This document shows, in pieces, positions 20,166 to 28,853 of a stretch of 64,000 bases of DNA. Under the pieces are notes generated by a model. It made no database searches, had not been told where the DNA came from, and saw only the letters and a program-made list of their open reading frames with translations. The DNA lies in the NCBI RefSeq assembly GCF_001690985.1, contig NZ_MAJS01000079.1, forward strand, positions 434,001 to 498,000, given 5' to 3'. Position 1 is the stretch's first letter. The number at the start of each line of letters is the position of its first letter. The stretch is from Aliivibrio sp. 1S175 (GTDB lineage Bacteria; Pseudomonadota; Gammaproteobacteria; Enterobacterales; Vibrionaceae). Both the position numbers and the translations under genes were made by a program.

Positions 20166-20181
20166 AGGGAAACGTTTGCGT
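20166..20181 (-). promoter_or_regulatory. PurR box upstream of purM
   Basis: The minus-strand sequence ACGCAAACGTTTCCCT matches the PurR palindrome ACGCAAACGTTTGCGT at its left arm and centre, with mismatches only in the right arm. It lies in the divergent purM/upp region, 65 bases from the purM start. Confidence 0.75.
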
Positions 20182-20326
20182 AAGAGTTTTTGCATAAATT
20201 TTGTAATAAAAAATAATAAATTCGGTAAACAACTTCTAGTGCAGTAATTTATTTTATGATAACGCCATTTTTCAATGGAAAAATATGTATAATTAGAAGG
20301 TTTGATTAATGTATTTGGAGTCAGAA

Positions 20327-20953
20327 ATGAAAGTTGTTGAAGTAAAACACCCGCTAATAAAACATAAAATTGGTTTAATGCGCGAAGGCGATATCAGCAC
20401 TAAGCGTTTTCGTGAATTAGCAACTGAAGTAGGTAGCTTACTTACTTATGAAGCAACATCAGATTTTGAGACAGAAAAAGTAACTATCAATGGCTGGAAT
20501 GGCCCTGTTGAAGTTGACCAAATTAAAGGTAAAAAAGTAACGGTAGTGCCAATCTTACGTGCAGGTCTTGGCATGATGGATGGCGTTCTTGAACACATCC
20601 CAAGTGCACGTATCAGTGTTGTTGGTATTTACCGTGATGAAGAAACGTTAGAGCCAGTACCTTACTTTAACAAGTTAGCGTCTAACATCGATGAGCGTAT
20701 TGCTTTAGTTGTTGATCCAATGCTAGCGACTGGCGGTTCTATGATCGCAACGCTTGATCTTTTAAAAGAGAAAGGCTGTAAGAACTTTAAAATTCTTGTT
20801 CTTGTTGCTGCTCCTGAAGGCATTGCGGCATTAGAAAAAGCGCATCCAGATGTTGAGCTTTATACTGCGGCTATCGATGAGAAATTGAATGATAAAGGTT
20901 ACATCATTCCAGGCCTTGGCGATGCTGGTGATAAGATCTTCGGTACTAAGTAA
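20327..20953 (+). CDS. upp: Uracil phosphoribosyltransferase
   Basis: Upp joins uracil to PRPP giving UMP for pyrimidine salvage. The 208-residue protein equals E. coli Upp in length. It has the PRPP-binding segment [12 protein letters not shown] and the uracil-binding C-terminal [28 protein letters not shown] in the family position. The ATG at 20327 has TTGGAG 6 bases upstream; the upstream ATG at 20309 lies before this site and is rejected. uraA follows convergently rather than in an operon. Confidence 0.96.
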   Translation: MKVVEVKHPLIKHKIGLMREGDISTKRFRELATEVGSLLTYEATSDFETEKVTINGWNGPVEVDQIKGKKVTVVPILRAGLGMMDGVLEHIPSARISVVGIYRDEETLEPVPYFNKLASNIDERIALVVDPMLATGGSMIATLDLLKEKGCKNFKILVLVAAPEGIAALEKAHPDVELYTAAIDEKLNDKGYIIPGLGDAGDKIFGTK

Positions 20954-21000
20954 TAGGCACCATTGAGTCATTATATTTACTGAATGCTTTAAGCATTAAA

Positions 21001-21032
21001 AAAGGATTGATGGGTAACCATCAATCCTTTTT
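21001..21032. terminator. Bidirectional terminator upp/uraA
   Basis: The perfect 13-bp stem AAAGGATTGATGG/CCATCAATCCTTT has a GTAA loop. T runs on both strands serve two convergent genes. Confidence 0.92.
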
Positions 21033-21052
21033 ATTTGCCCTAGACCCTAGAT

Positions 21053-22309
21053 TTATTTATCATCTTCCATCTGTGTATTATCGACAACATGGTTTTCACC
21101 TAAGTCATCAGGAAGAATTAAATTAAGGGCAATAGCCACGATCCCACAAAGACTCACGCCTTGTAAATTAAAATCGCCAATACCCACAGCCATACCACCA
21201 ATACCAAATACTAGGGTAACGCCAACAATGGTTAAGTTACGTGCTTTATGTAAATCAACTTGGTTTTTAATCAGAGTATTCAGACCAATCGTCGCGATTG
21301 AACCAAACAGTAAGATCATAATGCCCCCCATTACAGGGACAGGAATAGTTTGTAATATTGCGCCTAATTTACCCACAAGAGCCAAAACAATCGCACAGAC
21401 GGCAGCCCATGTCATGATTACAGGGTTAAACGCTTTGGTTAGCATTACAGCGCCAGTGACTTCACTGTAAGTTGTATTTGGTGGCGCGCCGATAAGAGAA
21501 GCAGCCATGGTGGCAATACCGTCACCCGTAATGGTGCGATGTAGACCTGGTTTTTTTAGATAATCTTTTCCGGTTACGTTTGAGATAGCCAGCATGTCAC
21601 CTACGTGCTCAACCGCTGGTGCAATTGCCACCGGGATCATAAATAGAATGGCGTTAATATTAAACTCAGGATAAGTGAAATTAGGCAGAGCAAACCAAGC
21701 TGCTTGATATACCGGAGTAAAATCGACAATACCAAACATTAGACTTAATGAATAACCAACAATAATGCCAGAAAGGATAGGTAATAATTTAAAGAAACCT
21801 TTAGAAAAAACACTGATACCAATCGTAGTAAATAATGAAGCGCCAGCAATCCAAAATGCGATTTGTCCGTCAACTAACTGATAAGCGCCATCGCCCGTTT
21901 TTCCTAACGCCATATTAACCGCTGTTGGCGCTAAGCCTAGGCCGATCACCATAATGACAGGGCCAACAACAACAGGAGGCAGTAATTTATGAATAAAAGC
22001 GACGCCTCTAACTTTAATCACAGCGCCTAATGCAACATACACTAACCCTGCGACCATTAGTCCGCCCATGGTAGCTGGAATACCCCATGTTTGAGTTCCG
22101 TAGATAATTGGAGCAATAAAAGCGAAAGAAGAAGCGAGGAAGATAGGAACAGAGCGACGAGTAACTAATTGAAAGAGAAGGGTACCAACACCAGCACCAA
22201 ATAGAGCAACATTAGGATCTAAGCCAGTTAGGAGGGGAACAAGAACGAGTGCACCAAATGCAACGAACAACATTTGAAAGCCTTGGAACAAATTGTATAA
22301 CATTTCCAT
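21053..22309 (-). CDS. uraA: Uracil/xanthine permease family transporter (UraA-like)
   Basis: This 418-residue polytopic membrane protein belongs to the nucleobase-ascorbate/NCS2 family and has about 14 hydrophobic segments. The N-terminal segment with FGALVLVPLLTG and the SSFAFIAPI motif resemble UraA, and the functional EHVGDMLAISNVTGKDY segment carries the conserved Glu of helix 8. Its position next to upp supports uracil uptake for salvage. The C-terminus is short and acidic. Xanthine specificity cannot be excluded from sequence alone, but context favours uracil. Confidence 0.9.
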   Translation of the reverse strand: MEMLYNLFQGFQMLFVAFGALVLVPLLTGLDPNVALFGAGVGTLLFQLVTRRSVPIFLASSFAFIAPIIYGTQTWGIPATMGGLMVAGLVYVALGAVIKVRGVAFIHKLLPPVVVGPVIMVIGLGLAPTAVNMALGKTGDGAYQLVDGQIAFWIAGASLFTTIGISVFSKGFFKLLPILSGIIVGYSLSLMFGIVDFTPVYQAAWFALPNFTYPEFNINAILFMIPVAIAPAVEHVGDMLAISNVTGKDYLKKPGLHRTITGDGIATMAASLIGAPPNTTYSEVTGAVMLTKAFNPVIMTWAAVCAIVLALVGKLGAILQTIPVPVMGGIMILLFGSIATIGLNTLIKNQVDLHKARNLTIVGVTLVFGIGGMAVGIGDFNLQGVSLCGIVAIALNLILPDDLGENHVVDNTQMEDDK

Positions 22310-22505
22310 TTCCAGTAATGAATTTGAGGGATTCTATCACTATTTAATTAATAAATATCTTGATTTAGCTCGTGAAAAAATAAAACTTTTTAAGAAAGTA
22401 TCACTCTAATAGTTTGAAAGTTAGATCTGAGTCAATTCGAATCCTTGCTGAATAATGGGATAGCCCTTATTATCGCGGTAAATTATAAAAGTAATTATAG
22501 GTTGT

Positions 22506-23669
22506 TTGATGTTACGTATCTTGTGTTTATTAATGTGTATGATTGCGGGGCCAGTTTTTGCTCAGCAACAAACGGATCTTTATCATACTGAAGTGCAATT
22601 AACTGATGCTGAAAAAGCAGAAAGCTTGGCCAAAGAAGAGGGCTTAGTGAATGTATTGATCAAGGTCTCTGGTCAACAGTCAATTGCAGAGAATGAGGTG
22701 ATAAAAAAAGCGCTAACACGAAGTGATCGCTATGTAACTCAAATGAGTTTTGTTGACTATGATGATGCCCCTCGTGGTATGAAGCTTGGTTATAACTCAA
22801 GTATGGTATTGAACCTATTAACTCAAGCCGAGCAAGGTGTGTGGGAAATGCCGCGTAAACCTGTGTTGGTTTGGGTTGTTAATGAATACAATTATCAGAG
22901 AAGTATCATTTGGGAACAATCAAACAATTCATTAATTACTCGTATTAAGAATGCTGCAAATGAACGTGGTTTACCGGTTATGTTCCCAGTGGGTGATTTT
23001 GATGATGTAACATCTATTGAAATTCCAGACTTGTGGGGCAACTTTAAAAAGCCAATAGCAGATGCGAGTGAGCGTTATAATCCTCAAGCTATCTTAGTGG
23101 TTAAAGTTCGTGGTAATAGCTCAAGTTGGACATTGTTTGATACAACGCCTCAATACCTTGCGACGACATCTAAAAAGCCAATTGAAGGCCGATCGTCAGG
23201 TGCTGTTCAATTAGCCGATATGGTTAACGAAGTCAGTGATTATTTTGCTCAAACTTATACGAAAAACTTAGGTGCTGTTGCTAGTGATTCTGAGGTTGTA
23301 TCGATTAAAGGAATTCATACCACAAGAGCTTTCTTTACTTTAGAGAAACTATTAAAGCAGATGAACTCAGTGGCTAGTGTTCAAGTTGATACAATTCAAG
23401 GTGATAAAGTTACTTATACATTAAATTTATTGGGTGACTATCAGCAATTTAATGATGAGCTATTAAGTAAAAATACTCGTATATCAGTCGTGCACGAAGC
23501 ACCTATCGTTAATCAGGAAATCAGTACTGAATTAACAGAAGAAGTTTCGCAAGACGTAATACCGGCTGAACTTAAAGAAGAGTCACCTGCGATAAAAGAG
23601 GATGCTTTAGTTGATGAACTTGAAATCAAACAACGCGTCATCCATCAGTATGAATTAAGCGTAAATTGA
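22506..23669 (+). CDS. DUF2066 domain exported protein
   Basis: This 387-residue protein has a signal peptide (residues 1-19, ending VFA-QQQ). Its body shows the DUF2066 pattern: an early VEVQ-like strand, a segment on successive loss of function (LVNVLIKVSGQ), and KPVLVWVVNEY. A predicted disordered acidic tail follows near residues 340-375. An AGGTTGTTTG start region is present. It is divergent from uraA and followed by a bidirectional terminator. The family is widespread in gammaproteobacteria without a known role; a periplasmic location is inferred. Confidence 0.75.
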   Translation: MMLRILCLLMCMIAGPVFAQQQTDLYHTEVQLTDAEKAESLAKEEGLVNVLIKVSGQQSIAENEVIKKALTRSDRYVTQMSFVDYDDAPRGMKLGYNSSMVLNLLTQAEQGVWEMPRKPVLVWVVNEYNYQRSIIWEQSNNSLITRIKNAANERGLPVMFPVGDFDDVTSIEIPDLWGNFKKPIADASERYNPQAILVVKVRGNSSSWTLFDTTPQYLATTSKKPIEGRSSGAVQLADMVNEVSDYFAQTYTKNLGAVASDSEVVSIKGIHTTRAFFTLEKLLKQMNSVASVQVDTIQGDKVTYTLNLLGDYQQFNDELLSKNTRISVVHEAPIVNQEISTELTEEVSQDVIPAELKEESPAIKEDALVDELEIKQRVIHQYELSVN

Positions 23670-23685
23670 TCCATTTCGATTAAAT

Positions 23686-23715
23686 AAAAAAGGTGACTTA
23701 AGTGTCACCTTTTTT
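23686..23715. terminator. Bidirectional terminator
   Basis: The perfect stem AAAAAAGGTGAC/GTCACCTTTTTT has a TTAAGT loop and lies between the convergent DUF2066 and DUF2069 genes. Confidence 0.92.
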
Positions 23716-23723
23716 ATGTCTAA

Positions 23724-24158
23724 TTACTCACCCTCTGTGAATTTTGCTTTTTCTATTTTTTCTACTTCAGATAAAAGTTTCAGTTTTAAACCGAGTTCTT
23801 TGCCTCGAAGACGAGCGTAATAAATATTACCTATAAATGCACCGGAAGTAAGTATCACTTCAATCAGTGCAAAGTATCGTTCACCTTCATCAAGCCACAG
23901 AATGGTTAAACCATGCAAAAAATAAAACATTAAAATAAAGTTAGCCCACGCATGAGTATAAGGCTTCCCTTGAATTATGCCCTTTAAAGGAAAAAGCATT
24001 GGAATAATCCAAGCGACGGTTACACCATAAGGGTTAATTAATGGGTGAGGGGATAATGTACTATGCCAAAGTGTAATAAAAGCGAGTAGTGCTAAATTAC
24101 AAAACAAAGCAAGTAAACGGTAGCGCTTCGTCTCTGCGCTCATTTCAACTGAATCCAT
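23724..24158 (-). CDS. DUF2069 inner-membrane protein
   Basis: This 144-residue protein has four hydrophobic segments (about 14-32, 45-60, 70-88 and 95-115), typical of DUF2069 proteins. The conserved core is seen in NPYGVTVAWIIPMLFPLKGI, KPYTHAWANF and a basic tail. It lies 20 bases after yfgD on the same strand, so it is probably the last gene of a bepA-yfgD-DUF2069 transcript. No function is known to me. Confidence 0.75.
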   Translation of the reverse strand: MDSVEMSAETKRYRLLALFCNLALLAFITLWHSTLSPHPLINPYGVTVAWIIPMLFPLKGIIQGKPYTHAWANFILMFYFLHGLTILWLDEGERYFALIEVILTSGAFIGNIYYARLRGKELGLKLKLLSEVEKIEKAKFTEGE

Positions 24159-24178
24159 GTCACGTCCTTGGTGTTGTA

Positions 24179-24529
24179 TTATAAAATATCTAACACTTGT
24201 TCGGGTGGGCGTCCTATTTTAGCTTGATTATTGTAAACAACTATTGGGCGTTCGATCAGTTTTGGTGTTAATGCCATTGCTTCAAATAACTGTTCGTCAG
24301 TCACTGAGCCATCATCTAGATTTTGTTCTTTATATTCAGTTTCTTTTGTTCTCATCATTTCACGAACCGAGGTAAAACCTAGTTGAGAAAAGAGTGCTTT
24401 TAATGCATCAATACTTGGGATTTCTTCAAGGTATTTAACTACGTTTGGAGTAATCCCTTTCTCTTCGAGTAATGCTAAAGTTTCACGACTTTTAGAACAA
24501 CGTGGGTTGTGATAAATAACAACAGACAT
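24179..24529 (-). CDS. yfgD: ArsC-family arsenate reductase-like protein YfgD
   Basis: This 116-residue thioredoxin-fold protein has a single active-site cysteine, Cys11, in HNPRCSKSRETLALL, and the ArsC-type basic residues in RTKETEY and LIERPIVV. It is close to E. coli YfgD, which also sits beside bepA. True arsenate reductase activity is not shown for this subfamily, and there is no arsenic operon nearby. It starts 15 bases after bepA. Confidence 0.88.
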   Translation of the reverse strand: MSVVIYHNPRCSKSRETLALLEEKGITPNVVKYLEEIPSIDALKALFSQLGFTSVREMMRTKETEYKEQNLDDGSVTDEQLFEAMALTPKLIERPIVVYNNQAKIGRPPEQVLDIL

Positions 24530-24544
24530 ATTTTTTCCTTTTGA

Positions 24545-25999
24545 TTATAAGGCGCTAAAACGCTCTCGTGATAGGCGTAGCTGATCGATTCTTGCGTCGT
24601 ATCTAGCTTGGTCTAAACTTCCAAACTCAACCAATTGGCTTGCTTGAGTATAATTATTGAGGGCTTTATTCCACATTCCTTTTAACGCATACATTTCTGC
24701 TCTTGCTGCTAATTCACCATTAGCGCTGCCATTGTCATTATAGGCTTTAGAAAGTAACTGCCAACCTGTAGGGTCATCTGGGTAATCATGGGTATAACGT
24801 TGTAAAACACGCACAGCTTCTGCCGGTTGGTTGGATTCAGAAAGTGCATGAGCATAGTTAATTGTTAATACTGGATTGTTTGGTAATTGAACTAACCCGT
24901 TTTCTAAGCGTTTAATCGCTTGTTGATTTTTCTTGGTGTACAGATCTAAATCGGTAGCTGCATCAATATAAAATGTATTAAGAGGATCATCTCTTAATAG
25001 TTTGTCCATGATTGGTTGCGCTTTATCGTATTGTTTTGAATCAATATACACGAGAGCTTTGCCGTAATTGAGTGCTTGTTTTATATCGTTATTGTGAGTT
25101 TTTGATTTACGTGAAAACCAATCTAGAGCAGCATTACTGTCAATACCGGCAAAGCGCGCAACAATACGAGAGCGAGCAAGGTGATAATGTAATGACGTAT
25201 TTACTCTGCGCATTGGATATTGTTGCGCTCTTTCTCTACTGTCGGTAATACGAGACGTCGGTAATGGGTGAGTCAGTAACATGGGTGGTGGTGTGCTTGC
25301 ATAGCGGTATTGATCGGCTAAACGAGAGAAGAATCGAGGCATAGCGGATACATCAAAGCCAGATTTAGCTAAAGTATCAATTCCAAATCTATCAGCCTCT
25401 TTTTCATTACTACGAGTATAGTTAATCGAACTTTGCATAGCACCAGCGGTAGTCGCGTGAATTGCGGCTATCCCAGCTTCTGGAACCGCAATGGCTAATA
25501 ATAACGACCCAATAAGAGCGGCAACCGTTGCAGGGGATCGCCTCGCTTGGTCTTCCATACTACGGGCTAAGTGACGTTGGGTAATATGTGCAATTTCGTG
25601 TGCTACAACAGAAGCTAATTCACTTTCTGATTGAGCGTACAAAAATAATCCAGAGTGAAGTGCGACATAACCACCAAAAAAGGCAAAGGCGTTAATTTCT
25701 CTGTTGTTGATTAAGAAAAAATGGAAAGGGGTTTTTACATCACTCGCATTAGCGACTAATCGATGCCCTAGAGCTTGCACATATTCAGCTAAAACAGGAT
25801 CATTAATAACAGGTTGGCTTGCTCGAAGCATACGCATATACGCATCACCGTAGATTAACTCTTGATCAATCGTTAGTGTTGATGCTGCTGTTGTCCCTAT
25901 GTCTGGCAAATTTAAATCGTTATTTGCGTAAACAGGAAGAGTACTTGTCAATAATGAGGTGATCAGTAAACAACTGGCCAGTTTTTTTAATTTGAACAT
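24545..25999 (-). CDS. bepA: Periplasmic beta-barrel assembly-enhancing protease BepA
   Basis: BepA (YfgC) is a zinc metalloprotease and chaperone that helps or degrades stalled LptD and other outer-membrane proteins at the Bam complex. The 484-residue product has a signal peptide ending near VYAN. The M48 domain carries the HEIAH zinc motif and the third ligand in NEKEADRFG, and the lid and C-terminal TPR repeats end in LGxLDQARYDARIDQLR-like sequence. The frame extends 10 codons to 26029; the start at 25999 matches the family N-terminus but has a distant AAGGA. It is in an operon with yfgD. Confidence 0.92.
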   Translation of the reverse strand: MFKLKKLASCLLITSLLTSTLPVYANNDLNLPDIGTTAASTLTIDQELIYGDAYMRMLRASQPVINDPVLAEYVQALGHRLVANASDVKTPFHFFLINNREINAFAFFGGYVALHSGLFLYAQSESELASVVAHEIAHITQRHLARSMEDQARRSPATVAALIGSLLLAIAVPEAGIAAIHATTAGAMQSSINYTRSNEKEADRFGIDTLAKSGFDVSAMPRFFSRLADQYRYASTPPPMLLTHPLPTSRITDSRERAQQYPMRRVNTSLHYHLARSRIVARFAGIDSNAALDWFSRKSKTHNNDIKQALNYGKALVYIDSKQYDKAQPIMDKLLRDDPLNTFYIDAATDLDLYTKKNQQAIKRLENGLVQLPNNPVLTINYAHALSESNQPAEAVRVLQRYTHDYPDDPTGWQLLSKAYNDNGSANGELAARAEMYALKGMWNKALNNYTQASQLVEFGSLDQARYDARIDQLRLSRERFSAL

Positions 26000-26160
26000 G
26001 TCGTTTTTACAAATCCTTTTCAATAACATTCTCTTATGGAGAGATAATAACGTAATCTAGATAATTAAGAGCATCAAATTTAGAATTGGTTTCTTTTTTG
26101 TAGTAATTATGTGATTTATACTCTTTCAATTAAAATCTATCATATATATAGAGCAGCTGA

Positions 26161-26382
26161 ATGGAAACCCGAAGCTTAGATTTATCACAATATCGTTGTC
26201 CTATGTCGTTGCTATTAGCGAAACGAGCCAGTAAATCGTTAGCTAAGAATGAAATGTTACGGATCAAAGTTATCGACAAGGGATCTTTAACCGATATGAT
26301 GTCATACTTTGAGCAGTATCTATTTGATATTCAATTAGAGCATACTGATACTTGCTCGCTTTTAACCATCAAGAAGAAGTAG
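26161..26382 (+). CDS. TusA/SirA-like sulfurtransferase family protein
   Basis: This 73-residue protein has the family layout: an N-terminal LDLSQYRCPMSLLLAK segment with Cys13-Pro14 at the position of the catalytic Cys-Pro, then an alpha/beta fold. Members carry persulfide sulfur for tRNA thiolation or cofactor synthesis; this one is not TusA itself, which is longer and has a different context. It ends 8 bases before perM and is probably co-transcribed with it. Confidence 0.75.
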   Translation: METRSLDLSQYRCPMSLLLAKRASKSLAKNEMLRIKVIDKGSLTDMMSYFEQYLFDIQLEHTDTCSLLTIKKK

Positions 26383-26390
26383 AACCTAAT

Positions 26391-27458
26391 ATGTTAGATA
26401 TGGTTACGCAGTGGTATAAACGCCGCTTTTCAGATCCTCATGCCGTTAGTCTCGTTGCGATTCTTATCGTTGGCTTTATCACTATCTACTTCTTTGGTCA
26501 TTTAATTGCGCCATTATTAGTTGCCATTGTCCTCGCTTACTTACTTGAGTGGCCAGTCGCTAAATTGAATAAATTTGGTGTGCCAAGAACCCTTTCTGTA
26601 ATGCTTGTCATTATTCTTTTTATCAGTGTAATGCTAATGGCTGTATTTGGTTTAGTTCCAACGATTTGGAACCAAGTCGGTAACTTAATCAATGATGTAC
26701 CATCCATGTTTAATGGGTTGCATAGTTTATTATCTAGTCTTCCTGGACGTTATCCTGAATTGATTCAACCTCAATCAGTTGAGACGTTATTAGAAACCAT
26801 TCGTGGGAAAGTACTTGGAATGGGAGAGGTAGTGGTAAAAGGCTCTCTTTCTTCGTTAGTTAGTCTTGCCGCTTTGGGTGTTTATTTAATTCTTGTTCCA
26901 CTGCTTGTTTTCTTTTTACTTAAAGATAAAGAAGAAATGGTAGGAACAATGAGTAATATCCTGCCTAAAAATCGTCGTTTAGCGACAAAAGTATGGATTG
27001 AGATGAATGAACAGATAAGTAATTACATTCGAGGTAAGGTGGTCGAAATTCTGATTGTCGGTAGTGTAAGTTATATTACCTTCTTTATCATGGACTTACG
27101 CTATTCTTTATTACTCGCCGTTATGGTCGGGTTTTCTGTATTAATCCCTTATATTGGTGCAGCTGCAGTCACGGTACCTATCGCCATCGTTGCTTTATTT
27201 CAATGGGGATTAACCCCCGATTTTTATTGGTTGATTGTTGCTTATGGGATAATTCAAGCACTTGATGGTAACGTTTTAGTGCCTGTTCTTTTTTCCGAAG
27301 CCGTTAATCTCCACCCAGTGGCTATCATTGTGTCGGTATTAGTATTTGGCGGGTTATGGGGTTTTTGGGGGGTATTCTTTGCTATTCCGTTAGCGACACT
27401 AGTGAAAGCCGTATGGAAAGCACTTCCTGCAACAGATGAAGTGTTTAATAAAGCATAA
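26391..27458 (+). CDS. perM: AI-2E family transporter PerM
   Basis: This 355-residue inner-membrane protein of the AI-2 exporter-like family has about eight membrane segments and matches E. coli PerM. Conserved stretches include QWYKRRFSDP at the start, APLLVAIVLAYLLEWP, VFFLLKDKEEM, NYIRGKVVE and GGLWGFWGVFFAIPLATL. The substrate of PerM is not established. The ATG at 26391 (MLDMVTQW) fits the family; upstream in-frame starts lie inside the preceding gene. Confidence 0.9.
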   Translation: MLDMVTQWYKRRFSDPHAVSLVAILIVGFITIYFFGHLIAPLLVAIVLAYLLEWPVAKLNKFGVPRTLSVMLVIILFISVMLMAVFGLVPTIWNQVGNLINDVPSMFNGLHSLLSSLPGRYPELIQPQSVETLLETIRGKVLGMGEVVVKGSLSSLVSLAALGVYLILVPLLVFFLLKDKEEMVGTMSNILPKNRRLATKVWIEMNEQISNYIRGKVVEILIVGSVSYITFFIMDLRYSLLLAVMVGFSVLIPYIGAAAVTVPIAIVALFQWGLTPDFYWLIVAYGIIQALDGNVLVPVLFSEAVNLHPVAIIVSVLVFGGLWGFWGVFFAIPLATLVKAVWKALPATDEVFNKA

Positions 27459-27474
27459 AAATAATTTAAGAAAT

Positions 27475-27510
27475 AAAAAAGGCGGGGCTTTTAATGAGCG
27501 CCGCCTTTTT
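27475..27510. terminator. Bidirectional terminator perM/bcp
   Basis: AAAAAAGGCGG pairs with CCGCCTTTTT, extended inside by GCT/AGC. T runs on both strands lie between convergent genes. Confidence 0.85.
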
Positions 27511-27545
27511 ATTTTGAGCTTTTAAAATGATTATTTTCGTTTAGC

Positions 27546-28016
27546 TTATTTATTGTTTAAATAATCCAATACGACTTCATGGTGAGTCTTTGTTTTGAAT
27601 TTATTGAAGACGTGCTCAATAATACCTTCTTCATTAATTAAGAAGCTAATACGATGTAGTCCATCGTAAGTTTTACCCATGAATTTTTTCTCGCCCCAGA
27701 CACCAAAAGCATCAGCAGCGGCATGATCTTCATCTGATAATAATGTGAAGTTTAACTTGTCACGCTCAATGAATTTACCTAAGCGTTTTACAGGGTCAAT
27801 GCTAATACCAAGAGTGATTACGTTATGAGCATCTAATTCAGCTTTAATATCACGAAGTCCTTGAGCTTGAACTGTGCAACCTGGAGTCATCGCTTTTGGG
27901 TAGAAATAGAATAAAACCTTTTTACCTTTTAAATCAGAAAGAGAAATAGACTCTCCATTTTGATCAAGTAGTGAAACGTTTGGCGCAGGAGTACCTGCTT
28001 CTAATGGTGTAATCAT
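27546..28016 (-). CDS. bcp: Thioredoxin-dependent peroxiredoxin Bcp (one-cysteine variant)
   Basis: Bcp reduces hydrogen and organic peroxides. The 156-residue product matches E. coli Bcp with the active site YPKAMTPGCT, where the peroxidatic Cys is Cys47. The resolving cysteine found five residues later in E. coli is Gln52 here (TVQAQGLRD), and Cys47 is the only cysteine in the whole protein. It must therefore work as a 1-Cys enzyme, with an external thiol resolving the sulfenate. It is downstream of gcvR on the same strand, with 29 bases between, and is likely co-transcribed as in E. coli. Confidence 0.94.
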   Translation of the reverse strand: MITPLEAGTPAPNVSLLDQNGESISLSDLKGKKVLFYFYPKAMTPGCTVQAQGLRDIKAELDAHNVITLGISIDPVKRLGKFIERDKLNFTLLSDEDHAAADAFGVWGEKKFMGKTYDGLHRISFLINEEGIIEHVFNKFKTKTHHEVVLDYLNNK

Positions 28017-28045
28017 GATATTTCCTTTTGAATTACTTTTTATTA

Positions 28046-28579
28046 TTAGAGCGAGCTTTTATAAAAATTAATCTTACCGTTCACATTTAAGAGAGTACAT
28101 AAAGCTTCAAATTCTTCTTGGATCTCCATGATGTGACACTCTTGAAAAATCTCTGCGGTAATTTGAATTTGAAATGTATTTTGGTTCTCACCTCTTTTAA
28201 GTGTTTGAGCACTTAGGGTTTTTAAATCAATATCGCGATTGGCTAAAAAATCTGTAAATCTCTCAGTTAGGCCTGGGCGATCTTCTGATTCTACAAACGC
28301 ATCAATAGTGTAGAAAATATCCTTTTCTTGATGAGGAGAGGTTCGCTTCATCATGGTTATTAAGTCGTGTTGTTGACCAAGTAAAGGTAAGGTATTTTCA
28401 ATACGAGAAATCGCGTTCGCTGTGCCAGACAACAACATGATTAATGTAAACTCATTACCAAATGAGGCTATACGGCTATCTACGATATTGCAGCTTGACT
28501 CAGTGACAAGGCGAGTCACCTTATTCGATATACCAGGTCTGTCGGTACCGATTGCGGTAATTACAAGATGTTGAGGCAT
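28046..28579 (-). CDS. gcvR: Glycine cleavage system transcriptional repressor GcvR
   Basis: GcvR binds GcvA and blocks its activation of the glycine cleavage operon when glycine is low. The 177-residue product consists of two ACT domains: ITAIGTDRPGISNKVTRLV at the start and IDAFVESEDRPGLTERFTDFL in the second half. It has no DNA-binding domain of its own, as expected. It is divergent from dapA and followed by bcp, the E. coli order. Confidence 0.93.
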   Translation of the reverse strand: MPQHLVITAIGTDRPGISNKVTRLVTESSCNIVDSRIASFGNEFTLIMLLSGTANAISRIENTLPLLGQQHDLITMMKRTSPHQEKDIFYTIDAFVESEDRPGLTERFTDFLANRDIDLKTLSAQTLKRGENQNTFQIQITAEIFQECHIMEIQEEFEALCTLLNVNGKINFYKSSL

Positions 28580-28853
28580 AAAAAACTCGTGGTTGAAAAA
28601 GATAAGCTCATACTAACACGCAAGTGATTGTGTGATAAGCAAGCAATAGTGAACAATCGTCAAAAAAAAGACTCTACAACATAGGCTCTTATGTAATATC
28701 CTTGAGGGATATTGAGTGAATGATTTTGCTCATTGCATAAGAAGATGAAAACCAGATAACACATCACGTTCAAGGACGATAACTCTTTGCAATGATATTA
28801 ATGAATAACAAAATTATTTACACGTTCAGGCTAAGATAAAAAGGGAGAAGGAT
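28580..28853. other. Divergent intergenic region gcvR/dapA (274 bp)
   Basis: There is no open frame. A small perfect hairpin AATATCC-TTGA-GGGATATT lies near 28696-28713. The dapA ribosome site AGGGAGAAGG is at the right end. No operator could be assigned. Confidence 0.45.

Noticed and set aside
20102-20326. Upstream ATG at 20309 for upp
   Set aside because: The ribosome site TTGGAG lies after this ATG and before the one at 20327, which also gives the usual length of 208.
28696-28713. Small hairpin AATATCC-TTGA-GGGATATT before dapA as a riboswitch
   Set aside because: It is too short, and no lysine-riboswitch-like conserved sequence surrounds it. It is only noted in the region entry.
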